This document shows positions 9,501 to 17,789 of a DNA stretch of 64,000 bases, piece by piece. Under the pieces are notes generated by a model. That model worked only from the letters and a program-made list of their open reading frames with translations, searched no databases and was not told the origin of the DNA. Both the position numbers and the translations under genes were made by a program. Source of the DNA: Chitinophagaceae bacterium (GTDB taxonomy: Bacteria > Bacteroidota > Bacteroidia > Chitinophagales > Chitinophagaceae); NCBI GenBank assembly GCA_016787065.1, contig JAEUVD010000028.1:92993-156992 (forward strand), given 5' to 3'. Each line of letters begins with the position of its first letter. Positions within the stretch are counted from its first letter, which is position 1.

Positions 9501-9695
9501 CAACAAGGTATTCTAACTATGACAATTAAGGATGATGGAAAGGGATTTGATTTGACGGAAAAGAATAATCAAAACTTTCTTGGGGGGAATGGACTCATTA
9601 ATATGCAACATCGGGCAAAAGAAATAAATGGTACACTGGAAGTTCGGTCTGCACCTAATCAAGGCACTTCAATTCGATTAACCTTTAGAATTTAA
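6597..9695 (+). CDS. Sensor histidine kinase with two-component propeller sensor (Reg_prop, Y_Y_Y, HisKA_3, HATPase)
   Basis: The protein has about 1032 residues if it starts at TTG 6597. That start gives a good signal peptide (basic TTLR, then ILFILFTFLL, cleavage near ALSQ), whereas the ATG at 6153 would add a DUF4143 relic. Periplasmic beta-propeller repeats of the GFVWFATNDGLNKYD kind span residues about 40-700. A Y_Y_Y domain (about 721-798) and one membrane helix (about 803-822) follow. The dimerisation domain has DLHDEIGSSL with phospho-acceptor His840, and an HATPase domain with DDGKGFDL and GNGLINM closes the protein. The kinase is HisKA_3 class, which pairs with NarL-type regulators, and such a gene follows 81 bases downstream. 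The ligand is unknown; propeller sensors in this phylum often sense glycans. Confidence 0.85.
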   Translation: MYHQFTTLRILFILFTFLLPYHEALSQKLASTIEIPAELFGVNQGLSQGFVSSIIQDKEGFVWFATNDGLNKYDGYKVTVYRNNPNDPFSLPDNMISGIVEDEHENFWVAIRAKGMYLFDKRTERFFPIPFPNVKAEGGIHDMKYSKGKMYLNTFNNVFLFEMPPIKIALPYNANQVNISTSFNFRYQDSISSLNSDPSPTTRVFWMKDKIFWVSNVDTIVRFKYNESSRTWNAIGFKPIDLGIPYRKDELIYLSQNPKNEHELIAVGHGVITITDIKSKQRIFQKSFGEIASTPSMMDDGMMFISASDGLQYRLDVSEREFKPSYFKNVDFKFAIISAYIDANGVRWFATNGYGVIISDNKKSNFDTKDVRYYRNIFFTEDTPRIHRFSSELEELTKRYFTFNSITEDTSGNYWLFLKTASLPMSRLFFYNTTTKKVKRFPTTNTMISHTFIYNDKQDRLWIFGDYGRNNCLIKQMNKEDGTELKQYRVPTGNFLREIEFIRSIHSDDRGVLFLATDMGLFRFEPEAPDSAKQWRKYQHNDNDSMSLAANSLWCVCPDPMEPKRYLWIGYTSKGFSRLEIATGKCIHYSEKDGLPNNVVYGILSDKFNNLWLSTNKGLSCFSPSTKSFLNFVAEDGLQGDEFNHLEFKKLKTGELYFGGVSGYTIFKPEVVLQKQKEISLAFTELSIANKVIDWKANPTILPAPIAYAKYILFHPKQNMFTISFATLEYRSNKKKFYKYKLLGFHNEWTEPSTKNEATFSNLPPGTYTLQVTGTNTDGVWNTKGISIEIRVLPDWYQTWWFRLSVGLIVFGLLYAFYRYRLNQHTKLLVMRNNIASDLHDEIGSSLSTIAIFSESVRRIISNNPKADQVLSKISDSATEVMETMSDIVWTINSKNDTADNLINRIRIYAVELSESTPFELHMDSNNNIPNFKLDMKQRKQVYLIFKEAINNSAKYARCKNVWIDFKLQQGILTMTIKDDGKGFDLTEKNNQNFLGGNGLINMQHRAKEINGTLEVRSAPNQGTSIRLTFRI

Positions 9696-9776
9696 TTAAA
9701 CCTATCTCATGAATATTTACGATAGGCATTCTAAATTAAGAAACGTTATTTTGTTATTCGAATTAAATGAGAAGAT

Positions 9777-10433
9777 ATGATGAAGCGAATTATCATTTTC
9801 GACGATAACGATATACGACGAGAAGGACTGGAACTATTACTGAGTTTATCCGAAGGCTTCGAGTGCGTGGGTACCTTTCGTGATGGTAGCCAGGTGATGG
9901 AGAATATTATAAATACCAACCCTGATGTGGTTTTAATGGACATTGAAATGCCTAATGTAAATGGCATTGAAGCAGTTACAAAAATAAGAGCGAAATATCC
10001 GGATCTTAAAATACTCATGCAAACGGCTTTTGAAGATGACGAGAAAATTTTCAACAGCATTCGAGCCGGAGCCGATGGCTATATTTTGAAGAAAGCTAAA
10101 CCCAACGACCTCCTGAAAGCGATTGAAGAAGTACTTGAAGGAGGCGCACCTATGACCCCCAGTATAGCCCGACAGGTTTTGCGCATGGTGAATAGTCCGC
10201 ACGAGAAAAAAGAAATACCCGATTTTAATTTAACCTCTCGTCAGCATGAAATACTATCGTTGCTTGTGGAGGGTTACAGTTATAAAATGATTGCGGCTAA
10301 ATGTAATATCTCATTTCCAACGGTGAGTTCGCATATCCAAGCTATTTTTGAAAAACTACAAGTGAACTCAAGTACGGAAGCAGCGGTGAAAGCTTTGCAA
10401 CATAATATTGTTCAAGAAAAGAAAACGAAGTAA
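9777..10433 (+). CDS. NarL/FixJ-family response regulator
   Basis: A 218-residue receiver plus LuxR-type helix-turn-helix protein. The receiver has an acidic pocket FDDND near the start, phospho-acceptor Asp55 in VVLMDIEMP and Lys in the ILKKAKP segment. The DNA-binding domain starts near residue 145 with LTSRQHEILSLLVEGYSYKMIA. It is the natural partner of the HisKA_3 kinase just upstream. ATG 9777 is followed by a second ATG, and either would give a complete receiver. The targets are not visible; the giant surface protein that converges from 16574 is a neighbour but not a proven target. Confidence 0.93.
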   Translation: MMKRIIIFDDNDIRREGLELLLSLSEGFECVGTFRDGSQVMENIINTNPDVVLMDIEMPNVNGIEAVTKIRAKYPDLKILMQTAFEDDEKIFNSIRAGADGYILKKAKPNDLLKAIEEVLEGGAPMTPSIARQVLRMVNSPHEKKEIPDFNLTSRQHEILSLLVEGYSYKMIAAKCNISFPTVSSHIQAIFEKLQVNSSTEAAVKALQHNIVQEKKTK

Positions 10434-10580
10434 TTGGCATCCATAAGATAAGCTGGTGTTGTATTGATCTTTTTAGTTGTACCTTACTATGACGGTTTTA
10501 TTCCATAGAAATCATGCTAGTATACTTTGGGTTTAAAGAAACGCTATAGGAGTAAGATGATGTTCGTTCTAAATAAACAG

Positions 10581-13500
10581 TTATGGTATCATTGCACCAA
10601 GCCCAGCTACTAAATTTGGATCCATTACCAAATAATCAAAAACATCAACAATGCCATCACCGTTTAAGTCGGTATTCAAATAACCGGAGTTGCCATTTAC
10701 AATATCCGGATCTTGAAGTAGGTAATCGAAGACATCGATCGCGCCATCTTGATTGATGTCACCGGAGTAAATAGCCCATACGCCGGGTTCTACTTCTTTT
10801 TGATTGGAACCAAAGGCCTGGTTTGCCGACGTAGAAAAATCATAGGTTGTATTGGTTGAGATTAAAATAGGATTTTCGCTCCAGGTTTGTAGGCCGTTAC
10901 GATGATTCACAACTATATAGTAATTTCCGTTTAACGATGTGGTAAAATTGCAAGTAGCTGTTCCGTCGGTATTTAAAATAGTTTTTGTTTGATCAACTAA
11001 AACCAAATTTATTCCATCATGTAATTCAACATCTATCGAGTCGCATATCGTGCCGCTACTGCCAATACCTTGATTCATTAATACAGATTGCATCATTCCA
11101 CTTCCTGCATAATAACCTTCGATAAATAATTTTAAATTTAAAATACTGCCACCGCAATTATTTACAGTTGCATTTACAGTTGAAGTATGCGTGCAGCCAT
11201 AAACATCATTTACCGTAACTGTATAAGTATTTATTCCAGAATTGGATGGTATTGCGCTTGTCGTATTTGTATTTGGCGAAGTAATGCTTGAAGGTCCAGT
11301 CCAAGTAATGCTTGGCGCAACAGGTACTAAGCCGGTGATACTAACATCGTCAATATTCCAAGAACTTACCATAAATGCGTTGGCACTTCCTACTGAATGC
11401 CCAATTCTGAATTTGAATGCGGCATTGATATAAGGTGTAATATCATAGCTCTGTAAATTCCAAGTATTGTCTAGAATGCCAGGAAAACCACTGCTTGCCC
11501 AAATATTTATCCAGGTACTACCATTCCAAACATCAATTAGGTTTTGCATAAAGGGTGTATAATCGCTATTAAGCCATCGCCAAAAGTTTAATTGAGCGGT
11601 TGTTAAACTTGATAAATTAATCACAGGACTTGTGATATAATACGTTGCGTGCAGAGCAGTAGAGGCATTTCCTCCAATAATTACACCGGCTACTCCATTA
11701 TCCAAGGTTGTTGTATGATCTGCTGCTGGATCCGAAATACCGTAATTGTGTCCGCTACTTGTGGTTGCTGCACCTATTTGCCATTCAGTATCCAATGTCC
11801 AACCTTGACTATTATTGGCGAAGCCTTCATAAAATGCAGTATCATTTCCTAAGCCTAATATTGTATTAGCAGATAAGCTAAGCGTATCGCCCAAACAAAT
11901 TGTAGATGGTGTAGCACTTGCAGCCGGATTTACAAATGGATAAATACTAATTGTTTTAGTGGCAGTTTTTGTACAACCATTGGCATTAGTTCCTGTAACC
12001 GTATAAGTAGTTGTTGCTATTGGGATAAAAGTTATACCATTGCTTATTCCACCAGACCAGGAATAAGATATTGCACCGGTTCCATTTAAAGTTACAGAGG
12101 CCCCATTACAAATAGTAGAAGCCGATGCCGTGGATCCAACCGTTGGTAATGCATTTAATGTTACAACTTTAGTAGCTGTTTTAGAACATCCATTGGCATC
12201 GGTTCCTGTAATGGTATAGATGGTATTGCTTGAAGGTGAAACCGTACTAATAGTTCCGCTTGTAGAACCGGGCATCCATAAATAGTTTACTGCTCCAGTT
12301 GCGGTTAATGTAGTTGAAGCGCCGATACAAATAATTCCATTTCCTGTAATGGTAATTGTTGGTAAGGGATTAATTGTGAGGTTTAAGGTATGCACCGAAT
12401 CACAACCTGCAACATTGGTAAACGTTTTTGTGTAAACACCGGAAGTAGTGTAAGTTGTGCCGCTCCAAACATAAGTGTTACATGATGATGCAGAGCTAGA
12501 ACCCGTATTTGAGTTTTTAATGGTCAATACTATTTTTTGAAAGGAATCGCATCCACCTGCATTGGTGAATGTATGCGTATAGGTTCCACTGGCAGTGTAA
12601 GTGTTTCCTCCCCAAGTAAAGGTATCACAACTTATAACTGAATCAACTAATTCGGAACTTATAAAATTGCCAACAGAGTATGGCGCATTGCCAACAGCAA
12701 TCGTATTACTTACTGTATTGGTTGAGGTATTAATAACACTTACATTATTTGAATTAGTGTTCACTACATATAATCTACTTCCATCATTACTGTAAGAAAC
12801 ACCACGTGGTGCTGTACCAACAGGTATAGTTAAAACAACTGTATTACTTGTTGTATTAATAATTGAAACCGTATTGGATGTATTATTCGAAACACACACT
12901 CTGCTTCCATCAGGACTTGCAACAACACCGATAGGAAAATTTCCAACCGGAATGGTAGCAATCACCGTATTGGTGCTCGTATTGATGACGCTCACATTAT
13001 TTGAACCAGAATTAACAACATATACTTTACTCCCATCGATACTCACTGCAATACCTCGTGGCGAATTGCCAACAGCAATTGTTGCGGTAATTGTATTGGT
13101 ACTTGTTGAAATTACATTTACAGTATTACTACTATTGTTGGTAACGTAAACTTTACTCCCATCGGGAGTTATGGCAACAAAAAATGGTGAGGTACCTGTT
13201 GCAATAGTAGCAATGGTTGTCATACTCGATGTATTACTTACCGTTACAAGATTTGAATCTATACTTGCTGTATAAGCTATATTTCCATTTGGACTTATAG
13301 CAATGCCTATTGGAGATGATCCAACAGGAAAACTTCCAATAAAGGTATTGTCATGTGTATTGATAACACTTACATTAGAGGACTCTTGATTAACAACATA
13401 TGCCCGATTACCATCTTTACTGACGGCCACACCAATAGGTTTATCACCAACATTAATATTTCCAATTAGAGTATTGGTTAATAAATTAATTACCGAAACA

Positions 13501-16500
13501 TTATTAGAACCTGAATTAGGTATATAGGCTTTGGGTGTTTGGCTTTGATATATTGTTAAGTTCAATTTTTGAATAGAATCACATCCTGTTGAGTTAATAA
13601 AGGATGCCGTATAGATGCCACTTGTTAAGTAGGATATGTTATTTGCTGCCCACGTATAATTGTTACAAGCTGATACGGTATTCATAACAGTATCATTAGT
13701 GCAAGTACCTGTTCCCTGTATTGCAAAAGTATAAACATCTTCATCGCAATCGTTGTTATTGATAGTAATAGTGGCTGTTTTTAGTCCAACAAAATTCGGC
13801 GAAAAGGTTACCGTAAATGTTGCCGAACTGTTTGCAGCAATACTTGATGGATAAGTACCAATCGTAAATAAAGAAGCATTCGTTCCGCTTTTTGTGATAC
13901 TAGAAATAGCTAAAGGCATTAGACCATTATTTTGTATGGTAAAGGTTCTTGATAAGGAAGTGAGAGAAGACACACTGCCAAAATCAGTAAAGTTTGTTGT
14001 AGACGTTACCGTGCTTCCATCAACTATATTCATAGCATTACCTTGTACATTTATTTCGTTATCAATGTATGCACTGCAATTCGTACTTACTGCGCCTGCA
14101 TCTTTCCAATTAGAGGTAAAGCCGGTTAGAGCAAAGTTTTGTAGTGTGCCTGTATTGTTATTTCCGCTTGCGTCGCTTAGTGTTGTAACACTTGAATTAT
14201 TAACTCCTGTTAAGCCTTGATCATAATGATAATTTGCTAATAAAGATGGAGCTGTTGTTACAATTTCGCAATTCATATTGTGTTGAATTTCGCAAAGTGT
14301 TAAGGCTCTGTTCCAAATTCTTGTTTCATCTAAATCGCCATTAAAATAACCGCAGGGCGAATAGCCAATTTTTAAAGATGTCGTATTGCTTATATTGGTA
14401 GTGGCAGCTGTTGTATCGTTATCAACCAATATGCCATCAACGTATAAATAAATGTAAATTCCATCACGTACAAACGCGGCATGATGCCATAAGCCATCAT
14501 TATATGCAAGCGTACTTAGCAAATTACCATAATTTAATTGACTTGCATTTTGATCTAACTCACTTGATACTTTTCCATTAACAATGCGCATACTCCAAAA
14601 ATTGGTATGATTGCAACTGCTACGCTTACTGATCAAACTCATATTTACAGAGTCACTTGTTTTAAACCAGGTTTCAATGGTAAAATCACTCGTTCCAAAA
14701 TTGCCTAATGTAGTTCCGGCATCTACCACATCGTTTACACCGTCAAAATGTAAACAGGCGGCATTATTTGCGTTTGCTTGGATGGCAAAGGTATAATTGG
14801 CTTCATCACAATCGCTATTGTATACGTGTACTTGAGCAGTTTTAGTTCCACTCGTAGTTGGAAGTGATGTTACCATAAAAGTTGTTGATGCAGACCCGGC
14901 AATAGTAGCAGGTAACGTAATTCCACTCACTTCAAAATTTCCGCCGGCAGTAATATTATCTATCGATATACTATCTATAGTTAATGAGGTGCTTCCGGTA
15001 TTGAATATCGTAAATGTGCGTTGTGTTGTTCCTGTTGTACTTGCATTTTGAAAATTAGTATGGTTGCCTGTATTTGGAGCTAAGTCTCCATTCGCAATAG
15101 TATTTCCATTTCCTTTAATATTGATTTCATGCGTGGAACTATTTTCATAGGCGCCCATGTCAACCGTAGTATTAAAAATTCTTGCCGCACCTGTAATATC
15201 CGTAGAGCTAACTCCTGTATTTGTTCCAATATTTAATAAAGGACTGATACACTCATGTAAAGCAAGGCCATCATCTGAAGTACCAAATATATTATCAGCA
15301 CCATCCGGATCGTTACTGTTTTCAAAAATAGGGTTTACGGCAAACACATTATTGCTACTATTAATTAATGGATAGCGCGCTGTTGCATAATTGGTGGTAT
15401 TGTAAGGCAACTGCATGGATGAATAGGAAATATTAACTGTGCCTTGTGTATAGTACCAAATATCAGCACCCTCTTCAATTGCACTTGCTGGTGTTCCGGT
15501 TTGATTGTTCCAAAAAATACAATTCTTGATTTTCATCTTATCTACAAAACCTGCTATTTGAACGTTGTAGATGCCGCCACAAAGAATGGTGCCAATATTG
15601 CTTGAAAAAGTACAATTGGTAACAATAGCAAATTTATTATTGATGGCATTCATCATGGCACCACCAACCTCTGCAGTATTATTTGAAAACAAGCAATTGG
15701 AGTAATTGACAGAATCTTTATTGGCTACAGCACCACCGTAGCTGGCTGAATTATTATTAAAAATACATGATTCAATTATGGCGACTCCTTCATTGCAAAT
15801 TGCACCACCGTCTCCGGTTGTTATACCTGCTGTATTATTTGTAAAAGTGCAGTGCTTAATTTTTGTAGAGTCGTTAAGTTCATTAAATATTCCTCCACCA
15901 TAAGCGCTTCCAATATTATTCTTAAACTGGCAATTTTCAACAATCATATTAGACCGCATATTCAACATTCCACCACCTCTATTTCTATAAAGTAAAATAC
16001 CGACACCTTCAATAATATATGTTGGACTGCTGGAAGCGTTTGCGTTAGCACCTTGGATTGTAAATCCATTAAGCACTGTATTGGCACTATCTTTATAAGA
16101 AAATACCACATGATAGGCATTATCCGTTGTAACATTTGGAGTGCCAATATCGCCACTCAAAGTGGTTATATTACTACCTTCTATCCGTTGCGTTATTGCA
16201 GTTTCAGTTCCAGCAAAACCGCCATAGACTTTTACCGCATTTTTTAAGTAAAAGCAAAAGTCTCGGCTAGAATTTGTTGTGCCATCCGGTTCTTTAGTTG
16301 GTAAATAGGTTCCACTTTTAACCCACACTTCATCGCCTGCCGCGGATGCACTTATCATAGCTTGCAAATCGCCTGAAGCATTTGTCCAACTGAGTCCGGT
16401 ACCGGTGCCTGTAGCTACAGTTTTTACATAACGAATGGTTGCAATACTTTGTAAACCTGCAATAAGGAAAACGCCTAGTAAACAAAGTACTCTTATTTTT

Positions 16501-16574
16501 CTGAAAATAAAATGGGAAGTACATATTTTGCTAGTTGTATATTTTCTTTGATGGGAAGTAATTATTTTGCTCAT
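10581..16574 (-). CDS. Giant multidomain surface protein (beta-helix, LamG, YVTN propeller, PKD-like, dockerin-like tail)
   Basis: A 1997-residue protein with an uncleaved-looking basic N-terminus then a hydrophobic helix (residues about 30-46). Approximate order: parallel beta-helix of the choice-of-anchor Q type (45-460), a choice-of-anchor D domain (480-605), a LamG/concanavalin-like domain (608-760), a second anchor D domain, a YVTN-type beta-propeller (1025-1305, repeats of DGSKVYVVNSGSNNVSVINT), two CDS-type short repeats, two PKD/Ig-like repeats (1405-1565), a choice-of-anchor J/MAM-like domain (1570-1745) and the shared C-terminal module (from 11141 down). The Ca loops are GDINQDGAIDVFD and DLNGDGIVDVFD. 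It is probably an adhesin or a surface glycan-binding protein; that is inference from the domains. Confidence 0.9.
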   Translation of the reverse strand: MSKIITSHQRKYTTSKICTSHFIFRKIRVLCLLGVFLIAGLQSIATIRYVKTVATGTGTGLSWTNASGDLQAMISASAAGDEVWVKSGTYLPTKEPDGTTNSSRDFCFYLKNAVKVYGGFAGTETAITQRIEGSNITTLSGDIGTPNVTTDNAYHVVFSYKDSANTVLNGFTIQGANANASSSPTYIIEGVGILLYRNRGGGMLNMRSNMIVENCQFKNNIGSAYGGGIFNELNDSTKIKHCTFTNNTAGITTGDGGAICNEGVAIIESCIFNNNSASYGGAVANKDSVNYSNCLFSNNTAEVGGAMMNAINNKFAIVTNCTFSSNIGTILCGGIYNVQIAGFVDKMKIKNCIFWNNQTGTPASAIEEGADIWYYTQGTVNISYSSMQLPYNTTNYATARYPLINSSNNVFAVNPIFENSNDPDGADNIFGTSDDGLALHECISPLLNIGTNTGVSSTDITGAARIFNTTVDMGAYENSSTHEINIKGNGNTIANGDLAPNTGNHTNFQNASTTGTTQRTFTIFNTGSTSLTIDSISIDNITAGGNFEVSGITLPATIAGSASTTFMVTSLPTTSGTKTAQVHVYNSDCDEANYTFAIQANANNAACLHFDGVNDVVDAGTTLGNFGTSDFTIETWFKTSDSVNMSLISKRSSCNHTNFWSMRIVNGKVSSELDQNASQLNYGNLLSTLAYNDGLWHHAAFVRDGIYIYLYVDGILVDNDTTAATTNISNTTSLKIGYSPCGYFNGDLDETRIWNRALTLCEIQHNMNCEIVTTAPSLLANYHYDQGLTGVNNSSVTTLSDASGNNNTGTLQNFALTGFTSNWKDAGAVSTNCSAYIDNEINVQGNAMNIVDGSTVTSTTNFTDFGSVSSLTSLSRTFTIQNNGLMPLAISSITKSGTNASLFTIGTYPSSIAANSSATFTVTFSPNFVGLKTATITINNNDCDEDVYTFAIQGTGTCTNDTVMNTVSACNNYTWAANNISYLTSGIYTASFINSTGCDSIQKLNLTIYQSQTPKAYIPNSGSNNVSVINLLTNTLIGNINVGDKPIGVAVSKDGNRAYVVNQESSNVSVINTHDNTFIGSFPVGSSPIGIAISPNGNIAYTASIDSNLVTVSNTSSMTTIATIATGTSPFFVAITPDGSKVYVTNNSSNTVNVISTSTNTITATIAVGNSPRGIAVSIDGSKVYVVNSGSNNVSVINTSTNTVIATIPVGNFPIGVVASPDGSRVCVSNNTSNTVSIINTTSNTVVLTIPVGTAPRGVSYSNDGSRLYVVNTNSNNVSVINTSTNTVSNTIAVGNAPYSVGNFISSELVDSVISCDTFTWGGNTYTASGTYTHTFTNAGGCDSFQKIVLTIKNSNTGSSSASSCNTYVWSGTTYTTSGVYTKTFTNVAGCDSVHTLNLTINPLPTITITGNGIICIGASTTLTATGAVNYLWMPGSTSGTISTVSPSSNTIYTITGTDANGCSKTATKVVTLNALPTVGSTASASTICNGASVTLNGTGAISYSWSGGISNGITFIPIATTTYTVTGTNANGCTKTATKTISIYPFVNPAASATPSTICLGDTLSLSANTILGLGNDTAFYEGFANNSQGWTLDTEWQIGAATTSSGHNYGISDPAADHTTTLDNGVAGVIIGGNASTALHATYYITSPVINLSSLTTAQLNFWRWLNSDYTPFMQNLIDVWNGSTWINIWASSGFPGILDNTWNLQSYDITPYINAAFKFRIGHSVGSANAFMVSSWNIDDVSITGLVPVAPSITWTGPSSITSPNTNTTSAIPSNSGINTYTVTVNDVYGCTHTSTVNATVNNCGGSILNLKLFIEGYYAGSGMMQSVLMNQGIGSSGTICDSIDVELHDGINLVLVDQTKTILNTDGTATCNFTTSLNGNYYIVVNHRNGLQTWSENPILISTNTTYDFSTSANQAFGSNQKEVEPGVWAIYSGDINQDGAIDVFDYLLQDPDIVNGNSGYLNTDLNGDGIVDVFDYLVMDPNLVAGLGAMIP
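10702..10853 (-). repeat. DNA repeat copy A shared with the pseudogene at 19918-20068
   Basis: About 150 bases over the first calcium loop of the C-terminal module are about 95% identical by eye to 19918-20068. The intact modules of other giants are much less alike at DNA level. Confidence 0.7.
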
Positions 16575-17038
16575 GGTGGTTTAAGTTTAGACAATAAAAT
16601 TATCCGTGGTTGCCTATTACCCGATTGGCAAGTATGTAGATAAGGGTAAATAGTATTTAAAGCTACAATTCAAGTATTTTAATCATGTTGTTATCTTATT
16701 CGCTTTTATCGAAATACTAGAGGCATAATCTGCTAATAGCTGAACTTCAAGGTTAAGCATTTCGTTTTCTTTCATAATTTGGTGGGTACGATTTTGAATT
16801 CTAGTCGTTTCCATTCTTATCATAGCAATTTTGTTCACCTTTTTGTTTATTTGGGAAAGCAAATAGCCTATTTTTCGAAAGGAATCTAATGAGGTCATTA
16901 TTTGGATAAGTTTAAACATACCAATCTGATTTGTCTCCTGTGCGGAAAGTATTTATAACGCTTTCTGCAGTATTTGAACACGTACATTTTATACATTAAT
17001 TTGCTAGCACAATGTTGTTTTATAGTAGATTTGTTAGA
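16575..17038. other. Divergent spacer between giant gene and LytTR regulator
   Basis: This 464-base stretch lies between two divergent genes. Apart from one doubtful small reading frame (16683-16919) I see no hairpin with a U-tract and no convincing TAnnTTTG box. The promoters of both genes should lie here. Confidence 0.4.
16683..16919 (-). CDS. Doubtful small hypothetical protein (78 aa)
   Basis: This reading frame would encode a basic, Lys/Ile/Met-rich 78-residue helix-forming protein with no recognisable domain or signal peptide. It could form a coiled coil (segment RMETTRIQNRTHQIMKENEM). It sits in the spacer between the giant gene and the LytTR regulator and has no clear ribosome binding site. 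It may be a chance frame in AT-rich DNA. Confidence 0.25.
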   Translation of the reverse strand: MFKLIQIMTSLDSFRKIGYLLSQINKKVNKIAMIRMETTRIQNRTHQIMKENEMLNLEVQLLADYASSISIKANKITT

Positions 17039-17776
17039 ATGTATTTGAAGTACATAACACTTGATGATAACCCAGTACACTTGCAACAACTTGATGAAGT
17101 ATTGCAACAAGTACCCCAATGTGAATACCTTAACAGTTTTTCGAACCCTTTAGAAGCATTTCAGTTTCTGCAAGAAAATAGCGTTGATATTGTATTTATG
17201 GATATTGAAATGCCGGAATTATCTGGGATTGAATTGGCCAAACAATTACAAAATCCGCCTTTATTTGTCTTCGTGTCAAGCCACCCCGAATTTGGTGCGG
17301 AAACGTATGAGGTAGACGCTATTGACTATATTATTAAACCGATTGGTTTGGAACGTGTGCTTAAGGCTTTTAAAAGAATATATAAATTTTTAGAAACTAA
17401 ATCACAAGCATCTCATGAAATACAAATGGAATCACATACCAAATCCTATTTTTTTATTCGTGAAAATCAGCAACATATTAAAATTGAATATAAGGATTTG
17501 GTTTATGCAGAAAGCTTAAACAGTTTTACTCATTTGCACATGAGCAATGGTAAAAAACATCTAGTTTTGGTAGGTTTGAAAAGTTTGGAGGAGCAATTAA
17601 GCAAGACTTTTTTTTTAAGAATATCGCGTTCTATTTTGGTGAATAAAGATAAAATAACTTCTTACAGCACCACTCATGTTTGCTTAAATCAGTTAAGTTT
17701 TGGTATAGGGCCTAAGTATGGTCAAACATTACAGGATACTCTAGGACAATTAACCATTTCAAGATTTGGAGATTAG
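17039..17776 (+). CDS. LytTR-family response regulator
   Basis: A 245-residue protein: receiver (residues about 1-120, phospho-acceptor Asp55 in IVFMDIEMP, Lys in the DYIIKPIG segment) followed by a LytTR DNA-binding domain (about 140-240, with VYAESLNSFTHLHMSNG and FLRISRSILVNKDKI). I chose ATG 17039, which places MYLKYITLDDNP at the usual receiver start. The in-frame ATG nine codons upstream would add residues that fit no receiver. The gene converges on the TPR histidine kinase at 17790 with only 13 bases between stop codons, so the two probably form a signalling pair although they are not co-transcribed. Confidence 0.9.
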   Translation: MYLKYITLDDNPVHLQQLDEVLQQVPQCEYLNSFSNPLEAFQFLQENSVDIVFMDIEMPELSGIELAKQLQNPPLFVFVSSHPEFGAETYEVDAIDYIIKPIGLERVLKAFKRIYKFLETKSQASHEIQMESHTKSYFFIRENQQHIKIEYKDLVYAESLNSFTHLHMSNGKKHLVLVGLKSLEEQLSKTFFLRISRSILVNKDKITSYSTTHVCLNQLSFGIGPKYGQTLQDTLGQLTISRFGD

Positions 17777-17789
17777 CACTTGGCTTTAT

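Noticed and set aside
12601..13149. Plus-strand frames opposite the YVTN propeller region
   Set aside because: They are shadows of the Thr/Val/Asn-rich repeat coding on the minus strand, with no start context or domain.
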